Assembly (NCBI RefSeq): GCF_004138205.1
Contig: NZ_RXNQ01000031.1
Coordinates: 62,001 to 126,000, forward strand
Reading direction: 5' to 3'
Source of the DNA: Pedobacter sp. SYP-B3415
GTDB taxonomy: Bacteria > Bacteroidota > Bacteroidia > Sphingobacteriales > Sphingobacteriaceae
Length of the DNA stretch: 64,000 bases
Shown here: positions 7,596-16,177 of the stretch, piece by piece
How positions within the stretch are numbered: position 1 is the first letter of the stretch
Layout of the letters: the number at the start of each line of letters is the position of its first letter
Notes under the pieces: model-generated
The model's database searches: none
Told to the model about the DNA's origin: nothing
What the model saw: only the letters and a program-made list of their open reading frames with translations
Position numbers and translations under genes: made by a program

Positions 7596-9785
7596 TTAGT
7601 TCCCTAACTCAGACATAAATTTGATACGCATCAGCTGGATTTCTTCGCGGGTGTAGTCGGTTTCGCCAAGCTCATTAAGCGCTGCGTCGATCGAGTCATT
7701 TTCTGCCGCACGGAAATAGTCGAACACCTCATCCTGCCGGTCTTCATCAATCAGATCATCAATAAAGTAATCCAGGTTAATTTTAGTTCCGGAATTAACG
7801 ATAGACTCGATTTCTTTCAGGATGTCTTCATAGGTGATCCCTTTTGAATCGGCAATGGTTTCCAGGCCGATCTGTCGGTCAATATTCTGAATAATTGAAA
7901 CCTTGAGCTGCGATTTGTTAGCCTGAGTACGAATGACCAGGTCGATCGGGCGCTCAATATCATTGTCGCCAACGTATTTTTTTATCAGTTCAATAAATGA
8001 AGAACCGAATTTTGCCGCCTTTCCTGCGCCTACTCCGGAGATCTGCCGAAGCTCTTCCATTGTTACCGGGTAGTGCGTACACATTTCTTCGAGCGACGGA
8101 TCCTGGAAAACAACAAATGGCGGTACGTTTTTCTGTTTGGCGATCTTTTTACGCAACTCTTTTAATAGCTGCAGCAACTGGGTGTCAAGCGTACCGGTTC
8201 CGCCCTTCGCATCATCGTCGCCGTCATCTCCGGCAGATTCGATCGGCTCGTTCATTACAAACCTGATGCTGTAAGGGTTGGTAATGAAGTCCCGGCCTGA
8301 TGCAGTGAGCTGCAAGAGTCCGTAGTTGTCGATGTCTTTTGATAGGAAGTTTGAAAGAACAGCCTGCCTGATCAGCGATTTCCACAGCAAATCACCATCA
8401 ATCCGGGCATGGCCAAACTCAGACAGCTTTTTATGCTCATAGGCAATAATCTGCGCTGTTTCATTGCCCATAAGCACATTGAGCAGATGCGTGTCGTCAA
8501 ATTTCTCCCCGGTTTTTTCTATCAGCTTCAGCAACACCTGCAACTGCTCTTCAGCCTCGAAATTTTTCTTTGGCTTCTTACAGTTATCACACATGCTGTT
8601 ACAGCCCGACTCGTTAAAGTTTTCCCCGAAATAGTGAAGGATCTGCTTTCGCCTGCATACACCGGATTCTGCGTAATCAATCACTTCTTTCAGGATCTGG
8701 GTACCGATTTCCCGCTCTGCAACCGGCTTGTCTTTCATGAACTTAGCCAGTTTATCTATATCTTTTTGAGAGTAAAACGCGATACATACACCTTCACCAC
8801 CATCACGGCCTGCACGGCCGGTTTCCTGGTAATAACCTTCCATACTTTTTGGAACGTCATGGTGAATAACAAAGCGAACATCGGGTTTGTCAATGCCCAT
8901 ACCAAATGCGATGGTAGCGACAATGACTTCCGCATCTTCCATCAGAAATTTATCCTGTGTTTCAGCGCGTACTTTGGCGTCGAGCCCGGCATGATAAGGC
9001 AGCGCCCTGATGCCGTTCAGGTTAAGGCTTTCGGCGACCTCTTCAACCTTCTTGCGGCTCAGACAGTAGATAATTCCAGACTTGCCTGTGTTTGACTTTA
9101 TATACCGGATAATCTCCTTCATGATATCCTTCTTCGGGCGGATCTCATAATACAGGTTAGGCCGGTTAAAAGATGACTTAAACAGCGTGGCGTCTGTCAT
9201 ATGCAGGTTTTTGATGATGTCCTGCTGCACTTTCGGGGTAGCTGTTGCTGTTAACGCAATGATTGGAATATCTGCACCGAGACCGGAAATAACTTGCCTG
9301 ATCTTTCGGTATTCGGGACGGAAATCATGGCCCCATTCAGAGATACAGTGTGCTTCATCTACCGCTACAAATGATATTTTTATAAGCCTGAGAAAGTCTA
9401 TGTTATCTGCCTTTGCCAGCGACTCGGGCGCAACATACAATAACTTGGTTTGCCCGCTCAGCAGATCGGTCTTCACCTGGTTCAGCTCACTTTTGTTAAG
9501 CGATGAGTTCATGAAATGCGCAATGCTGTCATTACCGCCAAAAGCACGCAGCTGATCTACCTGATTCTTCATCAGGGCGATAAGCGGGGATATAACGATT
9601 GCGGTCCCTTCGCTCATCAGGGCGGGCAACTGATAACAGATCGATTTGCCGCCGCCGGTCGGCATAATTACGAAAGTATTTTTCTTTTCGAGAATATTGG
9701 TAATGATCGACTCCTGATCACCTTTGAAATTATCGAACCCGAAAAAATTTTGCAGGTTGTCAAATAACGACTTCTTAACGTCCAT
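7596..9785 (-). CDS. recQ: ATP-dependent DNA helicase RecQ (long form, paralog 1)
   Basis: A 729-residue superfamily-2 helicase that unwinds recombination and replication intermediates 3' to 5'. Visible are the Walker A motif PTGGGKSICYQ, the DEAH box (VDEAHCISEWGHDFRP), the RecQ-C zinc cysteines (GVCRRKQILHYFGE...CNSMCDNCKKP), a winged-helix RQC region, an HRDC domain (about 570-645) and a roughly 110-residue acidic C-terminal HTH-like extension. The start is the ATG at 9785 (MDVKKSLFDNL); the longer frame to 9917 would overlap divergent kdsD. A second, shorter RecQ lies at 44.2-46.1 kb. Confidence 0.96.
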   Translation of the reverse strand: MDVKKSLFDNLQNFFGFDNFKGDQESIITNILEKKNTFVIMPTGGGKSICYQLPALMSEGTAIVISPLIALMKNQVDQLRAFGGNDSIAHFMNSSLNKSELNQVKTDLLSGQTKLLYVAPESLAKADNIDFLRLIKISFVAVDEAHCISEWGHDFRPEYRKIRQVISGLGADIPIIALTATATPKVQQDIIKNLHMTDATLFKSSFNRPNLYYEIRPKKDIMKEIIRYIKSNTGKSGIIYCLSRKKVEEVAESLNLNGIRALPYHAGLDAKVRAETQDKFLMEDAEVIVATIAFGMGIDKPDVRFVIHHDVPKSMEGYYQETGRAGRDGGEGVCIAFYSQKDIDKLAKFMKDKPVAEREIGTQILKEVIDYAESGVCRRKQILHYFGENFNESGCNSMCDNCKKPKKNFEAEEQLQVLLKLIEKTGEKFDDTHLLNVLMGNETAQIIAYEHKKLSEFGHARIDGDLLWKSLIRQAVLSNFLSKDIDNYGLLQLTASGRDFITNPYSIRFVMNEPIESAGDDGDDDAKGGTGTLDTQLLQLLKELRKKIAKQKNVPPFVVFQDPSLEEMCTHYPVTMEELRQISGVGAGKAAKFGSSFIELIKKYVGDNDIERPIDLVIRTQANKSQLKVSIIQNIDRQIGLETIADSKGITYEDILKEIESIVNSGTKINLDYFIDDLIDEDRQDEVFDYFRAAENDSIDAALNELGETDYTREEIQLMRIKFMSELGN

Positions 9786-9830
9786 TTGTGTGTGTAAAAT
9801 ATGCGATGTGCATTTTTGTTCAAAATAACA

Positions 9831-9838
9831 TAATTTTG
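9831..9838 (+). promoter_or_regulatory. -7 box for kdsD
   Basis: TAATTTTG matches TAnnTTTG and lies 36 bases before the TTG start of kdsD, inside the divergent recQ/kdsD spacer. Confidence 0.45.
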
Positions 9839-9874
9839 CAGGGATTATATCATTAAGATACAAAAATTTTCTCT

Positions 9875-10840
9875 TTGAAAAGTAAAAAATCGATCCTGAA
9901 TACGGCTGTATCGACACTTCGGATGGAAGCCGGAGCCATCGATAGTATCAGTAATTTTTTAGATGAATCTTTTGTCTCGGTGGTCGAGCTTTTACTTGGT
10001 CTTCGCGGCCGCGTCATCATTACGGGCATTGGCAAAAGCGCAATCATTGCACAAAAGATCGTTGCAACCCTCAATTCTACCGGTACCCCTGCCATTTTCA
10101 TGCATGCTGCAGATGCTGTACACGGCGATCTTGGCATGATCCAAAAAGACGATGCAATTATCTGCCTGTCGAAAAGCGGCAATACCCCAGAAGTAAAGTT
10201 GCTGGCACCACTTCTGAAACAGGGCGGCAATCCGCTGATCGGGATGGTGGGTAATATGGATTCGTATCTGGCCCGGCAGGCCGATTTCATTTTGAACACC
10301 ACAGTGGAAAAAGAAGCCTGCCCGCACAACCTGGCACCCACAACCAGCACCATAGCACAGCTGGCCATGGGCGATGCACTGGCCATCTGTCTGCTCGAAG
10401 CACGGGGTTTTAACGAGCAGGATTTTGCACGTTTTCATCCCGGCGGTTCGCTCGGAAAAAAGCTTTACCTGAAAGTGTCAGATCTGGCCGTCAGAAATGA
10501 AAAGCCAAGCGTAAACAGCGATGCCGCGGTTAAAGATGTGATTATTGAAATCAGCAAAAACAGATTGGGTGCCGTTGCGGTTACAGAAGATAACCGTATA
10601 TTGGGCATCATTACAGACGGAGACATTCGCCGAATGCTTGAAAGACATACCAACCTTGCAAACATTTCGGCGCATGAAATCATGACAGCAAATCCGAAGT
10701 CAGTTGATAAAGATGAGCTTGCTGTAAATGCCCTGGAAATTATCAAGAAACACAATATTACACAACTGCCTGTAACGCAATCAAATATGTACTTTGGAAT
10801 GATCCATTTGCATGACATTATACAGGAAGGAATCATCTGA
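9875..10840 (+). CDS. kdsD: D-arabinose-5-phosphate isomerase KdsD
   Basis: KdsD (KpsF/GutQ family) interconverts ribulose 5-phosphate and arabinose 5-phosphate, the first committed KDO step. The 321-residue protein has an N-terminal SIS sugar-isomerase domain (about 25-165; motifs ITGIGKSAIIAQK, HAADAVHGDLGM, SKSGNTPE, EACPHNLAPTTST) and two C-terminal CBS repeats (about 200-321). The start codon is a TTG: MKSKKSILNTAV aligns with the usual start of Bacteroidota homologues, whereas the first ATG (residue 17) would remove conserved sequence. It is followed after 10 bases by the guanylyltransferase gene, forming a two-gene operon for surface-sugar precursors. Confidence 0.95.
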   Translation: MKSKKSILNTAVSTLRMEAGAIDSISNFLDESFVSVVELLLGLRGRVIITGIGKSAIIAQKIVATLNSTGTPAIFMHAADAVHGDLGMIQKDDAIICLSKSGNTPEVKLLAPLLKQGGNPLIGMVGNMDSYLARQADFILNTTVEKEACPHNLAPTTSTIAQLAMGDALAICLLEARGFNEQDFARFHPGGSLGKKLYLKVSDLAVRNEKPSVNSDAAVKDVIIEISKNRLGAVAVTEDNRILGIITDGDIRRMLERHTNLANISAHEIMTANPKSVDKDELAVNALEIIKKHNITQLPVTQSNMYFGMIHLHDIIQEGII

Positions 10841-10850
10841 GCGAGCAGCA

Positions 10851-11942
10851 ATGAACAAAAACTATTTTGCCCTGATTATGGCAGGCGGCATTGGCAGCCG
10901 TTTCTGGCCCGTTAGCCGTACTAATTATCCTAAACAATTTATTGACTTCTTTGGTGTAGGAAAGACCCTTATTCAAAGCACATACGAGCGGTTTAAAGCC
11001 ATCTGTCCGGCAGAAAACATTTTTATTGTTACCAACGAGTTATACAGCGACCTCATTAAGGAGCAGATCCCTGAAATTTCAGACAACCAGATCCTGGCCG
11101 AACCGATGATGAGGAACACCGCCCCATGCATTGCGTATGGCTGTATGAAGATTCGCGAGATTAACCCGGATGCTGCTGTTGTCGTAGCACCGTCAGACCA
11201 TACCATCGCAGATCCGGCAGGTTTTATTGCCGCTATTGAGCAGTCGCTTAAAGCCGCATCAGAAAACAATTGCCTGATTACCCTCGGCATCAAACCAAGC
11301 CGCCCTGATACAGGCTATGGCTATATTCAATACAACGAACATACTTTGGCATCTGATGCCGAGATCCACAAGGTAAAGACATTTACGGAGAAACCGAACC
11401 TGGAGCTGGCGCGCTCATTTATTCAAAGCGGAGATTTCCTTTGGAACGCGGGTATCTTTATCTGGTCTGCCCAGACCATTCTGAACGCGTTTGAGCAACA
11501 CCTTCCCGACATGTATGAAATCTTTGCTTCAGGTAAACCGGCCTATAATACGGCTGATGAGGCCGGATTTATCGGGAATGCCTACCAGCAGTGCACCAAT
11601 ATCTCGATCGATTTTGGTGTAATGGAAAAAGCGGAAAACGTATACGTTTTACCGGCCGAGTTTGGATGGAATGACCTGGGTACCTGGGCCTCGATCTATG
11701 ACATGGCCGATAAAGACTATGTTGGAAATGCGGTCATTCCCTCAGAACATGTCATGATGTTCGACTCTTCGAATTGTATGGTCAACGTGCCAAAAGACAA
11801 ACTGGTAATCTTGCAGGGCATGCATGATTATATCGTGGTCGAGTCAAACAACACACTGTTAATCTGTCCCAGAGATCAGGAACAGAGCGTAAAGCAGATT
11901 GTAAACGACGTCAAGTCGAGATTCGGCACGAAGTTTATCTAG
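10851..11942 (+). CDS. manC: Mannose-1-phosphate guanylyltransferase
   Basis: A 363-residue nucleotidyltransferase that makes GDP-mannose from mannose 1-phosphate and GTP for surface polysaccharides and glycans. The N terminus has the pyrophosphorylase signature ALIMAGGIGSRFWPVSR with the PKQF block, followed by VAPSDHTIADP and FTEKPNLELA, and the GDP-mannose family block SGDFLWNAGIFIW. It is the short, single-domain type without the C-terminal isomerase domain of bifunctional ManC/AlgA. The ATG at 10851 begins 10 bases after kdsD; an in-frame ATG at 10812 would overlap kdsD and lengthen the protein without family support. Confidence 0.93.
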   Translation: MNKNYFALIMAGGIGSRFWPVSRTNYPKQFIDFFGVGKTLIQSTYERFKAICPAENIFIVTNELYSDLIKEQIPEISDNQILAEPMMRNTAPCIAYGCMKIREINPDAAVVVAPSDHTIADPAGFIAAIEQSLKAASENNCLITLGIKPSRPDTGYGYIQYNEHTLASDAEIHKVKTFTEKPNLELARSFIQSGDFLWNAGIFIWSAQTILNAFEQHLPDMYEIFASGKPAYNTADEAGFIGNAYQQCTNISIDFGVMEKAENVYVLPAEFGWNDLGTWASIYDMADKDYVGNAVIPSEHVMMFDSSNCMVNVPKDKLVILQGMHDYIVVESNNTLLICPRDQEQSVKQIVNDVKSRFGTKFI

Positions 11943-11991
11943 CCCAGCTCATAGGTCAATGGTCCGCAGGCAATGGTTCGGCTTTCTGATT

Positions 11992-12765
11992 TCAGAGACC
12001 TGAACCTCTTTGTCTGACTGCCTCATACAAAATAACCCCGGCAGAAACCGAAACGTTCAGCGATTCGATGTTTCCTGCCATGGGAATCTTAGCCAGGTGG
12101 TCTGACAGGCGTAACAGTTCATTGGAAATGCCAACATCTTCAGCGCCCATAATGATTGCTGTTGGCACGGTATAATCGGGCGCATAGATCAGATCGTCGG
12201 TCTTTTCGGTGCAGGCAACAAGCTGCAGACCGCTTTCCTGTAAAAACTGTGCAGTTTTGTAAAGACTCGCATGGCGGCACACGGGAATGTTAAACAATGC
12301 GCCGGCCGAGGTTTTGATCGCATCTGCATTGATCTGCGCCGAATTTTTTAGCGGAACAACGATTGCATGAACACCTGCACAGGCAGCAGTGCGCACAATG
12401 GCACCCATATTTCTGACATCGGTAAGCCCATCAAGTAACAAGACCAGCGGTGTCTCACCGCGCTCATATATGGCCGGAATGACATCTTCGATCTGCTGAT
12501 AGGTAATCGGCGAGCTTACCGCAATAACACCCTGGTGATTTTTTTGCGTCATCCGATTAAGCTTTTCGACAGGAACCGTCTGCATGGGTATAATATGATC
12601 TGCCAGCACGGCTTTCAGCTCGGTCATCAGGTTCCCGGATATGCCCCGCTGAACAAATATGGTCTCAATATCCTGTCCGGCGCGGATGGCTTCGATAACC
12701 GCCCGGATCCCAAAAATAAAGGTGTTGTTCTGTTTTGGCCGCGGCGATCTCCTGTTGTTGTCCAT
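11992..12765 (-). CDS. rlmB: 23S rRNA (guanosine-2'-O-)-methyltransferase RlmB
   Basis: A 257-residue SPOUT-class (SpoU) RNA methyltransferase, in bacteria the enzyme for 2'-O-methylation of G2251 in the peptidyl-transferase loop of 23S rRNA. The N-terminal substrate-binding domain (FIFGIRAVIEAI, with VPVEKLNRMTQKNHQG) is followed by the trefoil-knot catalytic domain with LLDGLTDVRNMGAIVRTAA, IMGAEDVGISNELL and the SAM-loop IPMAGNIESLNVSVSAGV. All three SpoU motifs are intact. The target nucleotide is by family homology; a TrmH-like tRNA specificity cannot be fully excluded. The gene is convergent with manC and divergent from dnaB. Confidence 0.93.
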   Translation of the reverse strand: MDNNRRSPRPKQNNTFIFGIRAVIEAIRAGQDIETIFVQRGISGNLMTELKAVLADHIIPMQTVPVEKLNRMTQKNHQGVIAVSSPITYQQIEDVIPAIYERGETPLVLLLDGLTDVRNMGAIVRTAACAGVHAIVVPLKNSAQINADAIKTSAGALFNIPVCRHASLYKTAQFLQESGLQLVACTEKTDDLIYAPDYTVPTAIIMGAEDVGISNELLRLSDHLAKIPMAGNIESLNVSVSAGVILYEAVRQRGSGL

Positions 12766-12782
12766 GCTGATTGTATTTGCTG

Positions 12783-12790
12783 CAAAAGTA
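12783..12790 (-). promoter_or_regulatory. -7 box for rlmB
   Basis: TACTTTTG on the minus strand ends 17 bases before the rlmB ATG and matches TAnnTTTG. Confidence 0.5.
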
Positions 12791-12947
12791 CATCAATTAA
12801 TCCGATTCCGCTAAGGCGAAGGCATGCATCGGCAGTGCACTGATTATCAACAAATAAATGTTAAAAAGCCGGGTCGACCAACATGTTATCGCCTGCCGGC
12901 GGAAAAGATGTTTATAATTGCCGGGAGAAAACCGGGCATTTATTGCG

Positions 12948-12955
12948 TATTTTTG
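12948..12955 (+). promoter_or_regulatory. -7 box almost touching the dnaB start
   Basis: TATTTTTG matches TAnnTTTG and ends 4 bases before the ATG at 12960. A start about 5-8 bases past the box would make a leaderless or near-leaderless dnaB transcript. It also excludes the TTG start at 12918, which lies upstream of the box. Confidence 0.5.
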
Positions 12956-12959
12956 TGGC

Positions 12960-14528
12960 ATGAGCAGCGATTACGAGCCGGGACAAACTAAACCGAACAA
13001 CACGACTTCCAGAAAAAACAGACTGAGCAACACGATCAGCGGCATGGGCAAAATTCCGCCACAGGCCGTAGATCTGGAAGAGGCCGTATTGGGTGCACTC
13101 ATGCTCGAGAAAGACGCGCTTTCTTCGGTCATCGACATTCTCAAACCAGAGCTTTTTTACCAGGAAGCGCATCAGAAAATTTTTGAAGCCATCCACCTGC
13201 TTTTTCAAAAATCAAAGCCTGTAGATATTTTAACGGTTACATCAGAGCTGCGTCAGCTCGGTCACCTCGAAATGGTTGGCGGTGCTTTTTATATCACGAG
13301 CCTGACAAACCGGGTTGCTTCAGCGGCAAATATTGAGTTTCACGCCCGGATCATCTCACAAAAGTACATTCAGCGCGAGCTGATCAGGATCTCAACAGAG
13401 ATCATCAATAACGCTTACGAAGACACCACCGATATCTTTGACCTTCTGGATCACGCCGAAAAGAATCTCTTTGATATTGCCCAGAACAACCTGCGTCGCG
13501 ACACCCAGAAAATGGATGAAATTATCAGGCAATCGCTCGCTACCCTTGAAGAATTACGAAGTAAAACGGATGGTTTGACTGGCGTTCCTTCAGGTTTCAC
13601 CGCGCTGGACCGTATTACTGGGGGCTGGCAGAAGTCTGACCTTGTCATCATTGCGGCACGACCGGCGATGGGAAAAACGGCATTTGTACTAAGTTGTGCG
13701 AGAAACGCGGCTGTCGATTTCAAGAAAGCCGTCGTAGTCTTCTCGCTGGAGATGTCATCTGTACAGCTTGTAAACCGTCTGATATCCGGCGAAGCCGAAA
13801 TTGAGCAGGAGAAAATCAGAAAGGGTAATCTCCAGGAATGGGAATGGCAGCAGCTGCACAGCAAGATCGGTAACCTGACCGAAGCACCGCTGCTGATTGA
13901 TGACACGCCCGCCCTGAATATATTTGAATTCCGCGCAAAATGCCGCAGGCTGAAATCTCAATACGATATCCAGATGGTCATCGTCGATTATTTGCAGCTG
14001 ATGCACGGTAAAGGTGAAGGAAAAGGCGGCGGAAACCGTGAGCAGGAAATCGGCAGTATATCGCGTGCCCTTAAGTCAGTAGCGAAAGAAATTGATATTC
14101 CCGTGCTTGCGCTCTCGCAGCTTAGCCGTGCCGTTGAAAGCAGGCCGGGCGTAAACGGAAAACGGCCGCAGCTATCCGATCTCCGGGAATCCGGCTCAAT
14201 TGAGCAGGATGCTGATATGGTGTTATTTCTTTACAGGCCGGAATATTACGGAATAACTGAAGATGAGCAGGGCCGTTCGCAGATCGGTGTCGGCGAAGTT
14301 ATCATCGCCAAACACCGTAATGGTGAAACAGGAATTGTTCCGTTACGCTTTATAGGCAAGTTTGTAAAATTCGGCGATCTCGAAGAAGATTTTATGCCGC
14401 CAGGCGGAGGTTTTGGAAACGACAGCCCCGCCTCAGGGATGTACCCGTCGCAAGACTTCGACAAACCGAGTAACGTGATCATCAAACCATCAAGAATGGA
14501 CGATTTTGATGATGAGCCACCTTTTTAG
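12960..14528 (+). CDS. dnaB: Replicative DNA helicase DnaB
   Basis: DnaB is the hexameric 5'-3' fork helicase. The 522-residue protein starts at the ATG at 12960 (MSSDYEPGQTK), supported by the promoter box immediately upstream. The N-terminal primase-interaction domain starts with PPQAVDLEEAVLGALMLEKDAL, and the RecA-like motor carries Walker A ARPAMGKTAF, the Walker B/H2 stretch MVIVDYLQLM, the DnaB block LSQLSRAVESRP and RQPLSDLRESGSIEQDAD-like H4 region. A glycine-rich, acidic C-terminal tail of about 45 residues follows. There is no intein in the usual P-loop or H4 sites. The gene is monocistronic. Confidence 0.97.
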   Translation: MSSDYEPGQTKPNNTTSRKNRLSNTISGMGKIPPQAVDLEEAVLGALMLEKDALSSVIDILKPELFYQEAHQKIFEAIHLLFQKSKPVDILTVTSELRQLGHLEMVGGAFYITSLTNRVASAANIEFHARIISQKYIQRELIRISTEIINNAYEDTTDIFDLLDHAEKNLFDIAQNNLRRDTQKMDEIIRQSLATLEELRSKTDGLTGVPSGFTALDRITGGWQKSDLVIIAARPAMGKTAFVLSCARNAAVDFKKAVVVFSLEMSSVQLVNRLISGEAEIEQEKIRKGNLQEWEWQQLHSKIGNLTEAPLLIDDTPALNIFEFRAKCRRLKSQYDIQMVIVDYLQLMHGKGEGKGGGNREQEIGSISRALKSVAKEIDIPVLALSQLSRAVESRPGVNGKRPQLSDLRESGSIEQDADMVLFLYRPEYYGITEDEQGRSQIGVGEVIIAKHRNGETGIVPLRFIGKFVKFGDLEEDFMPPGGGFGNDSPASGMYPSQDFDKPSNVIIKPSRMDDFDDEPPF

Positions 14529-14558
14529 CCTGTTAACCAGCGGTTATCGGCTATAGAC

Positions 14559-14966
14559 CTATCCAAGCAATGTATCATGCACCACCACCTTTGTCCACAG
14601 GTGGCTATATTTTTCTATAGCAGCATGATGACGCTTGTCGTCCTGGTATTGATTATGTGTTTCAACAGAATCAAAGATCGCAGTCATGGAATAGCTGAAT
14701 GAGTTATCAGTTACCGGGCGATTCGGTGTATTTGCAGCCCTTCCGTACTGAAGCGATTTAACCGTCTCAATCTTTTTTAGCATCTCAAAAAAACCTTTGA
14801 AAGACTCAATTTCTGCTGTACTAAGGCCGTCCTTTAGCCAAAAGAGTACGTAATGAAGTAAATTTTGCTGTTTGGAGTTATTCATATTTGCAATCAAATC
14901 TGAGGGGGCAAGTACTGCACCGCCGGCAGCAAGTGCCGCGGTTTGTACAAATTTTCTTCTTTTCAT
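14559..14966 (-). CDS. Exported Dabb (stress-responsive A/B barrel) protein
   Basis: A 135-residue protein with a twin-arginine-like export signal (MKRRKFVQTAALAAGGAVLA) followed by a Dabb ferredoxin-like barrel domain of about 95 residues (LLHYVLFWLKDGLSTAEIESF through HLWTKVVVHDTLLG). Dabb domains dimerise into alpha/beta barrels; some are enzymes, many are of unknown role. The conserved first strand H-Y-V-L-F-W-L-K is intact. It stands between convergent dnaB and the glycine-zipper lipoprotein gene. Function cannot be set further. Confidence 0.87.
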   Translation of the reverse strand: MKRRKFVQTAALAAGGAVLAPSDLIANMNNSKQQNLLHYVLFWLKDGLSTAEIESFKGFFEMLKKIETVKSLQYGRAANTPNRPVTDNSFSYSMTAIFDSVETHNQYQDDKRHHAAIEKYSHLWTKVVVHDTLLG

Positions 14967-15024
14967 TGGTTCAATTTATCTATAACAATATAGCGGTTTT
15001 TGCCGGCGCTATCCAGAACAAATG

Positions 15025-15052
15025 AAAAAAGCCGGAGGTCATCCGGCTTTTT
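15025..15052 (-). terminator. Intrinsic terminator after the glycine-zipper gene
   Basis: On the minus strand a GCCGGA stem with a five-base loop (arms 15031-15036 and 15042-15047) is flanked by A6 and T5 tracts, 22 bases past the stop at 15074. The flanking tracts make it symmetric, so it could also act on the plus strand. Confidence 0.75.
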
Positions 15053-15073
15053 AATGTATAAAAAAACTAAAAA

Positions 15074-15571
15074 TTAATTTCTTGGCTGTACGCGGCCGCT
15101 TTTACGGTCCTCGCCGCGACCAATCACATATCCGGTACCCGCACCGATCAAACCGCCGATCACTGCGCCGCGGCCTTTTTTCTTATCGATCAGCGCACCA
15201 CCAACAGCACCTGCGCCTGCCCCGATCAGAGTGCCCTTAGCGGCATCACTCCAGCCTTTCTTTTTAGCTGTTGCCTGTGTACCACCATAGGAGCTGCTTG
15301 AAGTTCCTGAGCCTCCTGAAGAAGATGACGACGAACGGCGGGCATATGACCGGCGCTCAGCTGCAACGGCAGCAGCGGCGGCGGCGGCAGCTACCCGCTC
15401 CTGCTCTATCTTTTCCTGCCTGGCCAGCTCAACTTTTTTAAAGCTGTCCAGTCTTAAACTGTCGGTCACACGCTTTTCAGCTGCAATTCTCATTTGTTCT
15501 TTCTCCTTTGCACTTGGGCCGCAGGCAACTATGCTTGCAGACAGTGCTAAAATTCCGAGTATCTTTTTCAT
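15074..15571 (-). CDS. Glycine-zipper outer-membrane lipoprotein
   Basis: A 165-residue lipoprotein. MKKILGILALSASIVAC is a signal peptide ending in a lipobox with the lipidated Cys at residue 17. A charged helix with an alanine run (about 60-75) and a serine-rich linker follow, then a glycine-zipper segment rich in G-x3-G spacing (AKGTLIGAGAGAVGGALIDKK and AVIGGLIGAGTGYVIGR), as in YMGG/SlyB-like proteins that insert in membranes. Start chosen at the ATG at 15571 because the signal peptide begins there; the longer frame to 15646 adds no recognisable sequence. Function not known. Confidence 0.85.
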   Translation of the reverse strand: MKKILGILALSASIVACGPSAKEKEQMRIAAEKRVTDSLRLDSFKKVELARQEKIEQERVAAAAAAAAVAAERRSYARRSSSSSSGGSGTSSSSYGGTQATAKKKGWSDAAKGTLIGAGAGAVGGALIDKKKGRGAVIGGLIGAGTGYVIGRGEDRKSGRVQPRN

Positions 15572-15736
15572 GGCTTCTATAATTGTGTTCGTAAATATTG
15601 GGATGTTACAGGAAGCTAAGAAAAAATGATGCCAAAACCAGATCATAAAGTTTCGGGCGGCCCTGCGGCTAAGAAAATAGTTTAACAGAATTTTAAAATT
15701 CGAATAGCTAAAAGGAATACGTCAAACTAAGGCAGG

Positions 15737-15842
15737 CGGCATTTTGTTGATGCCCTATACGTACCCAAAATGCCGGCTTACAAAATATATAATTTACATG
15801 TTTTAAAACCTGAACGATCTGAAACACAGAGCAAAATGCCGG
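15737..15842. promoter_or_regulatory. Three copies of a CAAAATGCCG motif
   Basis: CGGCATTTTG (15737-15746) and CAAAATGCCG (15766-15775) form a perfect ten-base inverted repeat with a 19-base spacer; a third copy, CAAAATGCCGG, lies in direct orientation at 15832-15842. The cluster covers the probable promoter of the small gene beginning at 15884 and looks like operator DNA. Confidence 0.5.
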
Positions 15843-15883
15843 TTTCCCTTCGATCAGACGCATGTCTCCTTTTTTCCATTTTG

Positions 15884-16177
15884 ATGAACCGGACCACGAA
15901 CGAAAACCTTTCCTCCTCGCTGGTTAGTCTTGCATTGAACGTGAAATCAGCTGACGGGCAGCAGCCGTGTTTCGCCCGGTTGTATGCTTATGCCAACAGC
16001 TACCTGCGAACAAGTAATGCAGCTGTTAAAAGTACGCCGCCGGCGCCTGTTGGTCCGTCTGTGCTTCGCGAACTGATGATTAACGGTCGTTCGCAGGAGG
16101 ATATCTGTCGAGGCCGCGGCCTCTCCCGAACCGAGATGATGCGCAAACTCAGACAGGAACTTCAGCGTCTTCGGTAG
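15884..16177 (+). CDS. Small unknown protein with HTH-like C terminus
   Basis: I do not recognise this protein. From the ATG at 15884 it has 97 residues (a longer frame opens at 15770, but that start codon falls inside the CAAAATGCCG repeat cluster). The C-terminal 45 residues (LRELMINGRSQEDICRGRG then SRTEMMRKLRQELQRL) read like a helix-turn-helix, so it could be a small DNA-binding protein acting on the repeats just upstream; that is inference. Its last 29 bases overlap the 3' end of the convergent PP-loop gene. Codon use looks ordinary. It may also be a chance frame. Confidence 0.45.
   Translation: MNRTTNENLSSSLVSLALNVKSADGQQPCFARLYAYANSYLRTSNAAVKSTPPAPVGPSVLRELMINGRSQEDICRGRGLSRTEMMRKLRQELQRLR

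Noticed and set aside
8409-9095. A 228-codon plus-strand frame inside recQ1
   Set aside because: Antisense to helicase motifs; hydrophobic composition comes from the opposite strand's codon use.
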